Shown here piece after piece: positions 1 through 10,104 of a stretch of DNA of 64,000 bases. Made by a program: the position numbers and the translations under genes. Each line of letters opens with the position of its first letter. Position 1 is the first letter of the stretch. Origin of the DNA: Balanoglossus misakiensis. Its lineage: Eukaryota > Hemichordata. Below the pieces are notes generated by a model that saw only the letters and a program-made list of their open reading frames with translations, did no database searches and was not told the DNA's origin. The stretch spans positions 8,742,001-8,806,000 of the forward strand of contig CM082597.2 of NCBI GenBank assembly GCA_040954595.2. Reading direction: 5' to 3'.

Positions 1-430
1 GGAGGGATGAAACTATCATGAAATGCCAAATACAGGGGATACCTTTGACACCTGCTTGATTCATGTATTACGTGCATACCTAATGTTAGGCAAAGTGAAA
101 GGGCTGCAAATGTACGATTTGTTGCACAAGACATAAACAGGAATGAAATTTTTGTCAAATTTTTGAATGACCTCAGGTGTCCATTGACCTGCTTTCCACA
201 TGTTAGCATGCACATCATATATAGCTACGTGTTTGGAGGGGTAGGGTAGGACCGTCATGAAATGCTAAATTCCTAGGGACACCTGTAACTTACTTGCGTA
301 ACTCATTATTATGGCCATACCCAATTTTAAAAACCCAAAGGGCGAGAATTTTCCGTTGTCTTGAATATGAACCAAATAGGAATCCAAATTTTTGGCCCAA
401 TTTTTGAGTACCCTCAGCAGACCTTTGAAG
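1..430. repeat. Two degenerate tandem copies of a ~236-bp sequence
   Basis: The opening words (ggagggatga, then tcatgaaatgc and a gggacacct-like stretch) recur about 236 bp later near position 236-285. The later parts (an AAATTTTTG block, then 'ACCTCAG' near 171 and 'CCCTCAG' near 412) keep the same order. The copies are diverged and the window starts inside the first, so the true number of units is unknown. I see no coding signal on either strand. Confidence 0.5.
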
Positions 431-730
431 TACTTAACTGAAGTCCTTACATAACGTAGAAGTTCACTTTTGGTTGTTGTGTTTGTACTTGTAGGACATC
501 CATTTCGGGTGGTTGCCTACTTCCCCATATCTCCACATCCAGAGCAAATACAGCCTACACATTTGAATGGTACAACCCTGAATGGAGTCTAATGGTTATT
601 ATCTCTATGCTTGGGCCCCTTCAATGCTGATTGCAGCTTTAATTATTACTATTATTATTGTCACGATATAAAGACACCAACTAAAAACTTACAAAATCAC
701 AATGTCTTCACAACTCAAAATTTCACTCAC
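431..730. other. No recognisable feature
   Basis: AT-rich sequence with a short ATT microsatellite near 640-660. I see no exon, inverted repeat or known repeat family here. If the neighbouring minus-strand transposase-derived gene continues downstream, its next exon is not recognisable in this stretch. Confidence 0.4.
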
Positions 731-886
731 TTCTTTTAGTTTGGTAGCCACCCCTCCTTTCTGTCCTAGCATAACAGGAGCACCATCACTGCCCAAAGCA
801 GACAGACGATCTCTTAAGACAATACCATTCTCTGAAGAAAACTCTTTCACTGACTGTGCAATGGTGTCTGCTCTGCCATCACCAAC
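731..886 (-). pseudogene. hAT-transposase-derived (ZMYM6/ZNF862-like) gene, exon with GSDGA motif
   Basis: A 52-codon exon, phase 0 to 0, bounded by an AG acceptor after a pyrimidine-rich stretch and a GTGAGT donor (725-730). The translation contains DGRADTIAQSV, then ALGSDGAPVMLGQKGGVATKL. The latter matches the 'GSDGA..M.G...GVA..L' block around the second catalytic Asp region of the hAT-like domain found in ZMYM6, ZNF862 and KIAA1586 proteins. This exon has no stop or frame error. It follows exon 1061-1228 in transcription order, and the phases agree. The family's expected next block (a His-Cys-x-x-His-Arg-Leu type motif) is not visible downstream. It could be a domesticated host gene, a decaying copy, or a real gene carrying assembly errors in its other exons. 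Confidence 0.7.
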
Positions 887-1060
887 CTAAAACAGTGAAA
901 ATAAAACCTTGATGTTAACACATGCAATGTACAACTCAATGTTTGTCTCACCTGAAATAACTAGTCAGCAAAATCAATTAAATGAGGTCACTCAAAAACA
1001 TGTTTAATCGTATGTTTTTAATTCAGTGTAGACTTAAAAATTGAAAAACTTTCCACTTAC

Positions 1061-1228
1061 TTCTTTAACTCCAAGGAAAGACACAACTGACTTCCCAGAC
1101 TTCAAGGTGTACTTGGAATAGATGATTAATTGCTTCAATACAGCCACATCAGTTGTTTTCATCTATTAACAGTGAATAGAAGTTACTTCCTTTCATCTTC
1201 TCTAAAATCTCATCACGGATGACTTTGC
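1061..1228 (-). pseudogene. hAT-transposase-derived gene, exon with first catalytic block, one extra A
   Basis: The acceptor is TTTTCAG (ag at 1229-1230) and the donor is GTAAGT (1055-1060). The first frame reads KVIRDEILEKMKGSNFYSLL then IDE. After a four-A run at 1156-1159 the frame stops at once. The adjacent frame continues TTDVAVLKQLIIYSKY and ends FLGVKE exactly at the donor in phase 0. The 'LIDE(S/T)TD' motif is the first conserved Asp block of the hAT-like domain. A single surplus A in the run explains the break. The good splice sites and otherwise intact reading suggest either very recent decay or a homopolymer sequencing error. Confidence 0.65.
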
Positions 1229-1426
1229 CTGAAAAATGAAATAAATGAAAATTACTCTTCAGATTAAACTTATCAAAATTCACAGTAATTTGTACAGTAA
1301 TTATTATTTATTGAGTGTAACACTATTGCTTAACAGTGATCCTTTCTTGAAAACAACCAGGTTTAAATAAATGTTACTACATTGCCTACAATTTAGATCT
1401 GCACAAAAATCAGTAGACCTACTTAC

Positions 1427-1825
1427 CAATGCAATAAACCATTATAGTTGTGGTCATCACTGCTGAGAGTACCAAGGAATAAACACCCGAGGGACTTTGC
1501 CAATTCCAAAACATGGATGAATTTGGTGGTGTGCGGCAATTCTCTGTGCATGAGAAAATACATGCATCGTAGGACGCCGATGCATGAAGGCTTGCGTCTC
1601 AACGGTGATGACCTTGTCAAATGCAGCCACAAGACCGCTGCTATTCTCGGTAACTGCTGCCTCGGCGTCAAGCTGCATTGCCGCCCGGTCGATAATCGTC
1701 TCTTCATGCTGCTTGAGTTTGTCTTCGCGAAGGGTGGTACATGTACATGTACATGGAGATGTTGTAACCCAAGTCCCTCCGCACTTGGCCTTCTGCTTGT
1801 GTTTTGTACAAAGGCGACAAAACAT
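1427..1825 (-). pseudogene. ZMYM6/ZNF862-like N-terminal zinc-finger exon, frame-broken
   Basis: The start at 1825 opens MFCRLCTKHKQKAKCGGTWV and continues to a 'CT..LREDKLKQHE' pattern. This is the TTF-type zinc-finger opening typical of ZNF862/KIAA1586-like proteins (Cys-x2-Cys, Trp-x-Thr, Cys-Thr, Lys-Leu-x2-His). The family frame runs to 'VETQAF'. It then resumes in a second frame as VLRCMYFLMHRELPHTTKF followed by LELAKSLGCLFL. The switch lies at about 1580-1588, where an extra 4 nt (ATGC-like) seem present. A TGTACA microsatellite in the finger (1739-1755) adds Cys-Thr repeats. The donor is GTAAGT just below 1427. The phase at this donor (2) does not match the next exon's need (1), so a piece is lost or mis-spliced. 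Confidence 0.55.
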
Positions 1826-2570
1826 CCCTAAACTGAATAAATATCATTCTCTCAAATGCCAGCCGCATGCGGGAGCGTGCACCAGAAACAATAAATATTT
1901 ACCAAGGCGGGAATGAAAAGAAAGCAGGGCGGCGCGTAAGATAGCAGGGTGGCAAAAAATAAAGAAGGGCGGGTCTGCCCAGCTAACCCTCCCCCCCCCA
2001 AAGTATTAACGCTCTGTGTTTACCATAGACTAATAGTGTGAACCTGGTAAGAGACGTGTCTCAAATCTGAGAAGATTCAGGACCACTTATACCATTCACC
2101 AATAATAATTTATGCCAGTATTTGATCTGAGACGTTTTAGCAATTTCTTGTGTGACCCCCATATCAGTTGAAGCTGACAAATCCAGTATTTTGAATTTTT
2201 ACATGGATTTTGTATACAGTGTGAATTGTAATTAAAGCTCCATTACCTTTACCTTTTTCCTATGTTTTCAGTATCTTTGTTTAGCAGTTTCTTGTGCAAA
2301 TTCCCGAAACATGATGAAACATATATGTGTATGGTCAGCATTGTTATTGTGCCAAATTGGAATTTAAGTCCAGACTAGAATCCATGAATTATTGTCAACA
2401 ATGACAATGGCCATTATACACATACATTCTGTGCTGACAAGTAACAATCTTTGTGGAGTAGAACATGAAATCGCATTTGCTACATAGAACAAAATTACTG
2501 GAAATAAAGCCAAAAGATACAACGAATGTATATTTAACTTTAACTGCATTCTCATTCTCATCTGTATATA
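1826..2570. other. Intergenic, no supported feature
   Basis: Upstream flank of the zinc-finger gene, with a C-run near 1991-1999. No TATA box, exon or inverted repeat can be argued with confidence. Confidence 0.35.
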
Positions 2571-3104
2571 ACAGTATAGAAAACATTTTCCAATTTCCGA
2601 AAAACCCCTTTTTTACATAATTACTGCTGAAAAAGTTAGAAATTTATGAAAATATTCCCTATTCTTTGCCAATTGCTAATGAAAAAATTACATAAAGGTA
2701 TTCTTAGTCTCTTTCCTGCAGCTGTACAGCAGGAAAAATGCATTTTGTCATATTTTGGCTTTAAACTCAAATTAAAATTTATCTGTGAAAAAACTGAGTC
2801 TCCTTCAAAGACACGTACATGACAATCTTTTTGATTTTTTTCTAATGAAACTTTGTCTCCATGTTTATCATGAGTAATATTTCTATTGAAAATTTGCAAG
2901 TGTGTGAAGTGTTTGTAAAATTTCGCCAGAAAAAACAATAACATCAACAAGTAAATCTGAAACCCAATATTTATTACAAGAATTGTTAGATTAATATCCG
3001 TATCACACAAATCCGTTGGATTTCGTATGAATTTTAGGAAATAAGCACCGCTCATTGACAAATCCATATTTTGCAGCTGAAATACTTGGAAAAGAGTCAG
3101 TGGC

Positions 3105-3553
3105 ATGTGAGAGCTTGGAAATTTCCAAGCACTGACAAGGGTCTGTGGTCGGAAATTTCCAGAAACTCAGGGAATGTGAGAGTCTGGAAATTTCCAAGCG
3201 CTGACAAGGGTCAGTGGTCGGAAATTTCCAGACACTCAGGGAATGTGAGAGCTTAGAAATTTCCAAGCACTGACAAGGGTCAGTGGTCGGAAATTTCCAG
3301 ACACTCAGGGAATGTGAGAGCCTGGAAATTTCCAAGCGCTGACAAGGGTCAGTGGTCGGAAATTTCCAGACACTCAGGGAATGTGAGAGCTTAGAAATTT
3401 CCAAGCACTGACAAGGGTCAGTGGTCGGAAATTTCCACACACTCAGGGAATGTGAGAGCCTGGAAATTTCCAAGTACTGACAAGGGTCAGTGGTCGGAAA
3501 TTTCCAGACACTCAGGGAATGTGAGAGCCTGGAAATTTCCAAGCACTGACAGG
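3105..3553 (+). repeat. 69-bp minisatellite, left inverted array (~6.5 units)
   Basis: The landmark 'ggaatgtgag' occurs at 3171, 3240, 3309, 3378, 3447 and 3516, a strict 69-bp period. Each unit holds two GGAAATTTCC-type palindromes and a CACTGAC...GTCAGTG pairing. 69 is divisible by three, so the array reads open in several frames (23-residue repeats), which I do not take as coding. The same unit occurs in opposite orientation at 4487-4827. Confidence 0.9.
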
Positions 3554-3631
3554 GTCGTGGTAGTCCTCCGTACAGGTCTGCGTTCTCCCATGGTTCTCCC
3601 GGCGTTTTATACACGGCTTCCACCACATCTC

Positions 3632-4032
3632 TGCAAGGCTCCATGGACAAAACTGATTCGTCTGAGATCCGGATCCGGACAGCAGCTTTTCGGCCGAGAT
3701 TCGATTTTATCGGGGGGAATCTTTTCCCCGTCTACCCACAAATGACTCCAAATATGATATAATTAACTTCCGAGCCGCTCGCTTTCTGATTTTCTCTTGT
3801 GTTTACCTGTTGAGATCGCCATATTGAATACAGTGAGGTTATATATATGGGTAAACACAAAAGTTTCAGAAAGCGAGCGGTTCGGATGTTAGAAGAAGTC
3901 AATCGCGGAGTCGGTTATAACCGGTTAGTAGACAGGGAAAGGATATTCTCCCGATAAAATCGCATTTCGGCGAAAAGCTCTGGTACGGATCTGGACCGCA
4001 GACGCACCAGGTTTGTCTAAGGAGCCTTAGCG
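3632..4032. repeat. Central imperfect palindrome of the fold-back
   Basis: The left arm words (aaggctcc, then gacaaaactg, cagcttttcgg, cgattttatcgggg, gccgctcgctttctga, tgtgtttacc) reappear in reverse complement and reverse order on the right (tgtgtttaccc read backwards from about 3848 to 4032). The turn-round is at about 3811-3848 and contains a TATATATA tract. Arms are roughly 80 percent alike by eye. Confidence 0.75.
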
Positions 4033-4486
4033 TCACAATGTTCATGACAGGCTTCGTCTACCAACTCCTCTGAGTTAGCCCATACACTAGTTGTTTATTG
4101 GGAATTGGTATTGTTTATCTGACACAATTGTTCTTTCTTCTCTGTATACAAAGTCACAACTTCACAACTACCAAATGCTATTGTTCTTGAATTATGTAGT
4201 GTTACCAAATGTCACAGTTCAAACCACTGTATATAAAGAAGTATTGGCCATCCCGCCCCTCTCTCTTCATTCCGAACCTATTCCCAAGTGTACGCGGTAC
4301 ATTTGTTCGTGCCGAGACCAGGATGTCGGGCATGGAGAGAGAGAGAGAAGAACAGCAGAAGAGGCCACCGTAGTCAAATGACCAAACTCATCCGTAGGGT
4401 TGAAGATATAAACACAGGCGAAGTTCCTCAACAGATCGTTTTCCTAAAGGCCATAATTTGAAACATGATAGAGAAACTCAAGATTT

Positions 4487-4827
4487 TCAAGCACTGACCC
4501 TTGTCAGTGCTTGGAAATTTCTAGGCTCTCACATTCCCTGAGTGTCAGGAAATTTCCGACCACTGACCCTTGTCAGTACTTGGAAATTTCCAGGCTCTCA
4601 CATTCCCTGAGTGTCTGGAAAGTTCCGACCACTGACCCTTGTCAGTGCTTGGAAATTTCTAAGCTCTCACATTCCCTGAGTGTCTGGAAATTTCCGACCA
4701 CTGACCCTTGTCAGTGCTTGGAAATTTCCAGGCTCTCACATTCCCTGAGTGTCTGGAAATTTCCGACCACTGACCCTTGTCAGTGCTTGGAAATTTCCAG
4801 GCTCTCACATTTCCAAGCACTGACCCT
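4487..4827 (-). repeat. 69-bp minisatellite, right inverted array (~5 units)
   Basis: Reverse complement of the 3105-3553 unit, with the same 69-bp spacing and the same GGAAATTTCC palindromes. It has fewer units than the left array, so the arms have changed length independently. Confidence 0.9.
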
Positions 4828-5118
4828 TCTGGAGTGACTAGCAATTTTTGCAAATTGTACTATTAATTGAGTTCATAATTTAGTTATTAGTTTTTTTCAA
4901 TGAAATATTCAAATCCATACAACCCAAAGATGGCTCCTTCATTATTTTTATGGAAATGTCACAGTTTATTCTTTTGTTTCTGCACACTCACAAACATCTT
5001 GAAAACAATCATAGAAAAATATCGAAATATATTGTACTGTGAAAAAAAGCACTAATTTCCTTGAAAAAAGATTAAAAACGGCTACTTTTCGGAAATTGGA
5101 AAATGTTTTCTATACTGT

Positions 5119-5996
5119 TCTATATTTTACTGAGATTGTTTCATCAGGGTTTATCAGTATTCTAAACCAGCTTATGTGTGCATACAATCTGATTAAAATC
5201 AGATGTAGGGTACGGCGACGTCTTTTACTTCGCAGTACGGTATTCTTATACTGTCGCCTCACACTACATCTGACCAACTCCCATAGAAGCTCCCGTTGAA
5301 AACTCTAGTAAACCAATCAGACGGTGCCTTATAGAGAACTTTAGGTATCCTTCAGTTTTGATTGACATAACGTGCAATCTGATTGGCCTGGCCGCAACGG
5401 GACGTTGAACAAGCTTCTATATCTGATTCATATAATACTGAAAGGGTTAAGAATGGCACACACTACATGTATGAGCTCATGGAATGTGTTTCTTCCCATA
5501 GGATAACATTAAGAATTGATAGAAAACCCTTTTCTACTATTGTAATTTTAAGAAGTTTCACTCATAACTCATCCAAATGAAATTAAATTGAGTGATTCAT
5601 ATAAGTTGTAGGCTCACCACTGTGCTCAGTTTTGAGATAAACTTAAATGTGTCCATGCCTATAGAAAAATAACATAGAAAGACCTATGGTGAAAAATGTT
5701 GACTTTAATTCAGGCTGCATTAGTGGAAAAATAATCATACTTTGTCTGGCATAGAAACTCAGAATCTACAAAAAAGGCCTTTAAAACATGAATGGAAATG
5801 AAAATACTGCTACAATAAGAAATTCTTACCTTGAATAAAGTATTTATTGGTACCACCACTTCCATAAAGAAACCACTGTGCTGGTGTAATGAGTTGTCAA
5901 TCTGGGTTTGCTCATTGGCCTTGCTTTGAGTTCCAATTCATGATGATGGTGTATTAGGGCACTGGACTTGAAACAGGTGTATGCTGGTATTATACA
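5119..5996. other. Intergenic, no supported feature
   Basis: AT-rich flank of the fold-back structure. Small open frames here (for example 5383-5580 on the plus strand) have no motif or splice context. Confidence 0.35.
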
Positions 5997-6345
5997 CGTT
6001 GAAAGTATTGTCATTGTTTTAATTGTGGATTTTTGGATTATGCTGTGTATGTATAATGAGAATCCGTTAAAAATTGTAGGGGTCATTGCCCTTTTTAAAA
6101 AAAATACAGAGCCATGAATTTAGTTGATAATAGAAGAAATTTGCTGTCTCAGCATTTTTCACCAATGGTTTGTCTATGGGCGAAGATTTTAACGCAATTT
6201 ATCTCATAATAGAGCTTGGTGACCACATAATTTTTTTTGACCAATGAATTTACGTTTACTTGTCTGAGCTATGTGTAAAATTTCGTGAAAAAGACAATAG
6301 TAGAAGTTTGTTTTCTGGCAATTATCGATGTAATCCTTTCAGGAA
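5997..6345 (+). repeat. Dispersed ~350-bp repeat, copy 1
   Basis: Aligns along its length with 58441-58790. Shared words include 'tttagttgataatagaagaaa', 'caccaatggtttgtctatgg', 'gagctatgtgtaaaatttcg' and 'agtagaagtttgttttct'. A third, truncated and inverted copy is at 59846-60000. No terminal repeat or open frame is evident, so the class is unknown. It lies upstream of the UBE2J1 exon, presumably in its intron. Confidence 0.85.
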
Positions 6346-6697
6346 CAGACACACATGCACTGTTTATCAGTTTATGTTGTGCGTGTACATCCTTAAATGG
6401 TATTTGCCTCTCATGCCTTCCAAATTGTGATTCTGTTCTAGTGTTTTTGTTAAGAGCGGTACCTAGATAAAATCTACCGGAGTACCCCAGTCACTCCGAA
6501 TTAAAACAACAGAACAAGGCCAATGTCACAGTGGTCAGGCAGTCTACCAGAGTTCCCCAGTCATTTTACCGGGGTTCCCCTGGGTGTATCAATGTGGTTA
6601 TATTAGGAGGTTATAGGAATATTAACGGGGTTCCCAAATCCATTACCAATGTTCCCCGACCTTTGCAAAAACACTGTGTTCTTTTTATCCTCCACAG
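6346..6697 (+). other. Probable intron upstream of the UBE2J1 last exon
   Basis: Non-coding stretch ending in a pyrimidine-rich tract (ttctttttatcctccacag) that serves as the acceptor. It holds several copies of a short 'gttcccc/accccag' word between 6480 and 6662. No upstream UBC-domain exon could be recognised on this strand in the window. Confidence 0.45.
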
Positions 6698-7272
6698 GAA
6701 GAGACAAAGAAAAGCATAGCAACCTCTGCTGATACTGCCACAACAAGCACAAGCACAAACACACCCCAGCCTGTAACTTCTGCGAACCAACAACCCCCAC
6801 CCTATCCAGCCGCAGCATACCAGCAACACTTCCAGCAGATGTCATACCCGAACCCATTCGTGTCTCAGTACGCTGCGTTTGCAGGAGCCGGACAGCCGCC
6901 ACAACACAGAGATGCGGCATCGAACAACGACAACACCGTTCAACCGCCAGCCGATGCAACACCCCAGGCAGATGTCAACACTCCCCTAGCACCAGAACCT
7001 GCAACTGCCAACACAGAAAACACCCCCAGAGAAATGCCAATGACAATGCTACCACAGAGACAAACATACGACAAAGAAATGTCAGCCAGCAAGGGTATGA
7101 GCAACCCAGAAGAAGAAACGACACACTATCAAATCAGAATAATCGCCAGATACGTCAGCAAGAAAATAGTAATTCTTTCGTGTTGATAGTGCTGTTGAGT
7201 CTAGCCTTAGCAGCTCTTATGTTGAGACGATTATTCATTACATACGAGTTTAAATTTGATTATAATGTGTAG
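6698..7272 (+). CDS. UBE2J1: UBE2J1-like ubiquitin-conjugating enzyme, last exon (C-terminal tail and membrane anchor)
   Basis: UBE2J1 is an ER tail-anchored E2 that acts in ER-associated degradation with SEL1L/HRD1-type ligases. After the CAG acceptor the exon reads EETKKSIATSADTAT, then a Pro/Gln/Ala-rich linker (QQPPPYPAAAYQQHF). Its end, in a neighbouring frame (codons in register with 7141), reads SFVLIVLLSLALAALMLRR, then an aromatic-rich tail ending in FDYNV and a TAG stop at 7270-7272. The known vertebrate protein ends with a very similar anchor (LIVILTLALAALIFRR and a FDFEL end), which is the basis for the call. The two frames are joined if one C is missing from the C5 run at 7023-7027; otherwise the first frame stops at 7184-7186 without the anchor. 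The catalytic UBC exons are not in view, presumably upstream beyond the window. A processed copy is less likely given the intron acceptor. Confidence 0.75.
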
Positions 7273-7897
7273 TTTATGAAAATATTTAATTAATTCACAA
7301 CTGATGACAGGTCAAATGTTATTATTTTCCTCGAGTTTTCATACACATCTGGAATGTTGTCTATATCTTAACAAAAACTATTGTTGAAAAGTGCTGGTGA
7401 AAAATCAAGCCAGCCATTATTTATTGTATTGAAATAGATGGGGGGAGGCACAATGAAAATGGCATATGTTTAGTCTATAGATTTCTGGAAACCACTGGTG
7501 AACTCGCTGATAGTACTGAGCAATCTGAATGATATGAACATAGTGGTTTTTTGGTTGTAGATACAAGACCTCTCTGCAAAATTTTCCTCAAAGAGGTTTT
7601 AAATCCGTAACCAAATATAAGCGCACACCATTTATAATGTCATTATATATAATATGATTTTGTGTGATAAAAAATCTGATGTTTGGATTTTAAGTATTAC
7701 ATGCCAGAAAGGCCTCGTTGCTCACTGCTCATGAAAATGCCACTTGTACAAACATGTTCTAGAATTTCTTAAGTAGAGCGCCCTGATGCCCATGACCAAT
7801 CCAAGTTTATAAATTGTGTTCTATTCAGATGCATTCTCTTTTGTGTATTTTATTTCAGTTATTTACTGTTCAGGTCTTCTAGTAGAGAATGTTATGA
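7273..7897. other. 3' flank of UBE2J1 exon, no other feature seen
   Basis: AT-rich sequence, presumably 3' UTR followed by intergenic DNA. I see no clear canonical AATAAA close to the stop. Confidence 0.4.
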
Positions 7898-8088
7898 CAG
7901 AACCCCATGGCTCGATCGTGCAAGCACGGCGTAACGGTAGTATTTGCATCGAGTGTCTGGCAGTGTATTCTTGCGCCTGTCCCCCGCACTCGCTGTCGCT
8001 CGTGCGGGGGGCAGCAAGAATACACCGCCAGCACGAGTGCAAATACTACCGGTACGCCGTGCTTGCACGATTGAGCCATGGGGTTCTG
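7898..8088. repeat. Long near-perfect hairpin (~80-bp arms)
   Basis: The left arm starts cagaaccccatggctcgat at 7898; the right arm ends atcg-type complement ...gccatggggttctg at 8088. The arms are GC-rich, pair through nearly their whole length, and close on a small inner hairpin (cccccgcac / gtgcggggg, 7981-8010). Base composition is far more GC-rich than the flanks. It is likely a short inverted-repeat element. Part of its right flank (tttttattacatatg, 8090-8104) recurs inverted at 8278-8292, around a small palindrome at 8217-8240. Confidence 0.8.
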
Positions 8089-8216
8089 TTTTTATTACAT
8101 ATGTTCATCCCATTTTGAAAAAAAGACCGAAAATGAAAGAAATGAGACCGCGGAATGATATTGCTTGTTTCGTGAACAGGCCACTCATTTGCATACAGGT
8201 ATAGCATAATGTTTTT

Positions 8217-8292
8217 GGTATTGCACTGAGTGCAAATACCGATGTTACGCGCGCGCTCGGTGCAAGTAATCGACGGTACATATGTAATAAAA
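8217..8292. repeat. Small palindromes related to the neighbouring hairpin
   Basis: ggtattgcac / tgcaaatacc form a 10-bp-arm palindrome at 8217-8240. It shares the word 'gagtgcaaatac' with the right arm of the 7898-8088 hairpin. 'catatgtaataaaaa' at 8278-8292 is the inverse of 8090-8104. This looks like the remnant of a second, related element. Confidence 0.45.
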
Positions 8293-9786
8293 ACCCTTGC
8301 TTCAACCAATTACAGAGCTTCAATCAGACCAGGTATACCCTGGTATTATAAATTTATGATCTATGTTATACAGGTATAGGACATTTTGTCTTTCACCATG
8401 TTTACACTGGGTAAAATGAGAAACATTTCAGATACCAGGTTCAGGCAGGGAAAAATTTGAGACACTATTTGCCTATGGTAAACACAGAGCATTAATCCTT
8501 TGAGTCGTTTGTGTCCACACACACAAAGTTTATGTATAGGCACTGCGAGGCTCGGCCCCATAGACAATGGGTTGAGAAGAGGTGTTAATCATTACACCGG
8601 ATCAGGTATGGCTGGCAAAACCGTCTCAAATCTGAAACGTTCCAGGAAGACTTTAATTGTTCACAAAGTATTTTTTATGTCAATGTTTGAGTTGAGATGT
8701 TTCAGAAAACTTTCAATGGTCCCTATGTGAATGCCCTATTTTTAGTTCCTTTGTGTTGTATGTACAAACACATACAAGTTTCAGCTTTAGGGATCAGTCA
8801 GAGCATATTATCAAGCAGTCTGTCTATCGGTTGCTATGTGTGTGTGTGTGTGTCATCTCCACAAAAAATATGTAGCACTACATGTACTTCATGAATCACA
8901 ATATACACACAGTGACTGGCTGTGAGGGTAACATGTGGATGACATGATGGTGTTATAATGCTATTAAGTGCAAATGTAAAACCTGGACTACAGGCAAGAT
9001 TTTTGAAAGGACGGTAAATGTTGATGCAAAGAATGTTTGAGTCAGCCTATGCACGTGAACTCAAATATACAGAAAAATTTACAAATCTTAAAGTAACATT
9101 TTCATATGGAATTGTGTACTTTTGAAAATCATTTCAAAATCATGTTATAGACTTGTTGAAAGACTGCTGACTACATCTGAATAAAAAGAAACATGAAATT
9201 CAAGCAATAACCAGTATTTTACTTCTCTCTTGTACATAATCATCATGACATGATCAATAGGTCATTTTCATGATCCCTATGTGACTTCTTGACTTGCATA
9301 TTCATTGGAATGAATCCTCTATTTTGATTTAAAACTCTGTAAGTGCCAATAATATTCACTAATTTGAATTCCCATTTTGATCTATTTTTTGAAAAACTTT
9401 TCGCCATGTATAGCTCGCACTATTTCTACAAAACAGGGACAAATTGGCTGAATTTCCAATGTTGTGTTAACTGTTTTATTAATCATGAGGAAAAAGCGCC
9501 GGGCTTATAACTTCCACGGGCGCGCCCAACATTATTTGGGCGATACCATTTTGTGGTAGGTGTCACTGGCAAACATGCACCGGACTTCTGATTTATATAC
9601 TACATGTACTAGGGTCTCACTTGTTGCAACAGTGTTAAAGAAATCAAACGGTTTTGTTTTGGCCGGTAAACACCGATGGATTAACTCTTAAGTCCATCGT
9701 GCATCCAAACGCAGTCGAGTCGGTTCGGTCATTGTTTATGCGACAGTAAATGCCAAATGTGACAGAAGCATCATATTAAATGAGAT
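8293..9786. other. Intergenic, no supported gene
   Basis: AT-rich, with a (TG)n microsatellite at about 8837-8852. No exon, long inverted repeat or array was seen. Confidence 0.35.
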
Positions 9787-9790
9787 AGAA

Positions 9791-9846
9791 TACACAAACA
9801 AACAAACATACGAATAAACAAACAGGCAAACAAACAAACAAACAAC
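9791..9846. repeat. (CAAA)n-type simple repeat
   Basis: Imperfect CAAA/ACAA tetranucleotide run with a few interruptions, directly before a MITE. Confidence 0.85.
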
Positions 9847-9851
9847 CATTA

Positions 9852-10104
9852 AGGACTGTTCAGAATTTACTTCCAAGTTGGGGATGGAGAATTTTTTATT
9901 TTCCTGGTGATTTTTTCCCATGGTCACCCCTAGTAAATTGTGGAGGAAATATGTGGTCCCCCCTTAAATTTCCTGGGGATTTTCCATGGTCCCCCTATTG
10001 TGACTTTTATGTCTAGTCTCCCCTAATTTGTCTTAGAGAAAATGGGTGGTCCCCCCCCCCTCTGAAAATTCTCCGCCCCCTGGAAGTAAATTCTAAACAG
10101 TCCC
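9852..10104. mobile_element. PIF/Harbinger-like MITE, 253 bp, TTA target duplication
   Basis: Terminal inverted repeats read AGGACTGTTCAGAATTTAC on the left and GGGACTGTTTAGAATTTAC (reverse complement) on the right, followed by TTCC in both. TTA flanks it on both sides (9849-9851 and 10105-10107). The interior is rich in G or C runs and has no open frame. The 3-bp TTA duplication is what PIF/Harbinger elements make (TWA). The class is inferred from ends and duplication only. Confidence 0.75.

Larger units (their letters stand above)
2571..5118. mobile_element. Complex fold-back (inverted-repeat) structure
   Basis: The outer arms are a perfect 33-bp inverted pair: 2571-2603 on the plus strand equals the reverse complement of 5086-5118. 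Inside lie two arrays of the same 69-bp repeat in opposite orientation (3105-3553 and 4487-4827). At the centre is an imperfect palindrome (about 3632-4032). The sequences between these pairs (2604-3104 against 4828-5085) do not match each other. The whole resembles fold-back elements, whose terminal arms contain tandem subrepeats, but I could not find a convincing target-site duplication. No transposase is visible. A 156-codon minus-strand open frame at 2636-3106 has no recognisable motif. Confidence 0.6.

Noticed and set aside
1448-1916. Plus-strand frames opposite the zinc-finger exon
   Set aside because: Shadows of the minus-strand exon, which carries the recognisable family motifs.
2636-3106. 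156-codon minus-strand open frame as a gene
   Set aside because: No recognisable domain, AT-rich composition, and its start overlaps the minisatellite. One hydrophobic stretch alone is not enough.
3003-3650. 215-codon minus-strand frame through the 69-bp array as a gene
   Set aside because: 69 bp is a multiple of three and the opposite array gives equivalent frames. There is no motif beyond the repeat.
6839-7186. Treating the 115-codon plus-strand frame as a complete small protein
   Set aside because: It begins mid-exon and its C-terminus is the shifted frame of the UBE2J1 anchor. The real frame change is at about 7023-7027.
2020-8700. Possible repeat shared between 2020-2160 and 8360-8700
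   Set aside because: Only a few short words (gtctcaaatctgag, ccaggaa-type) match and the order is uncertain. Not strong enough to annotate.
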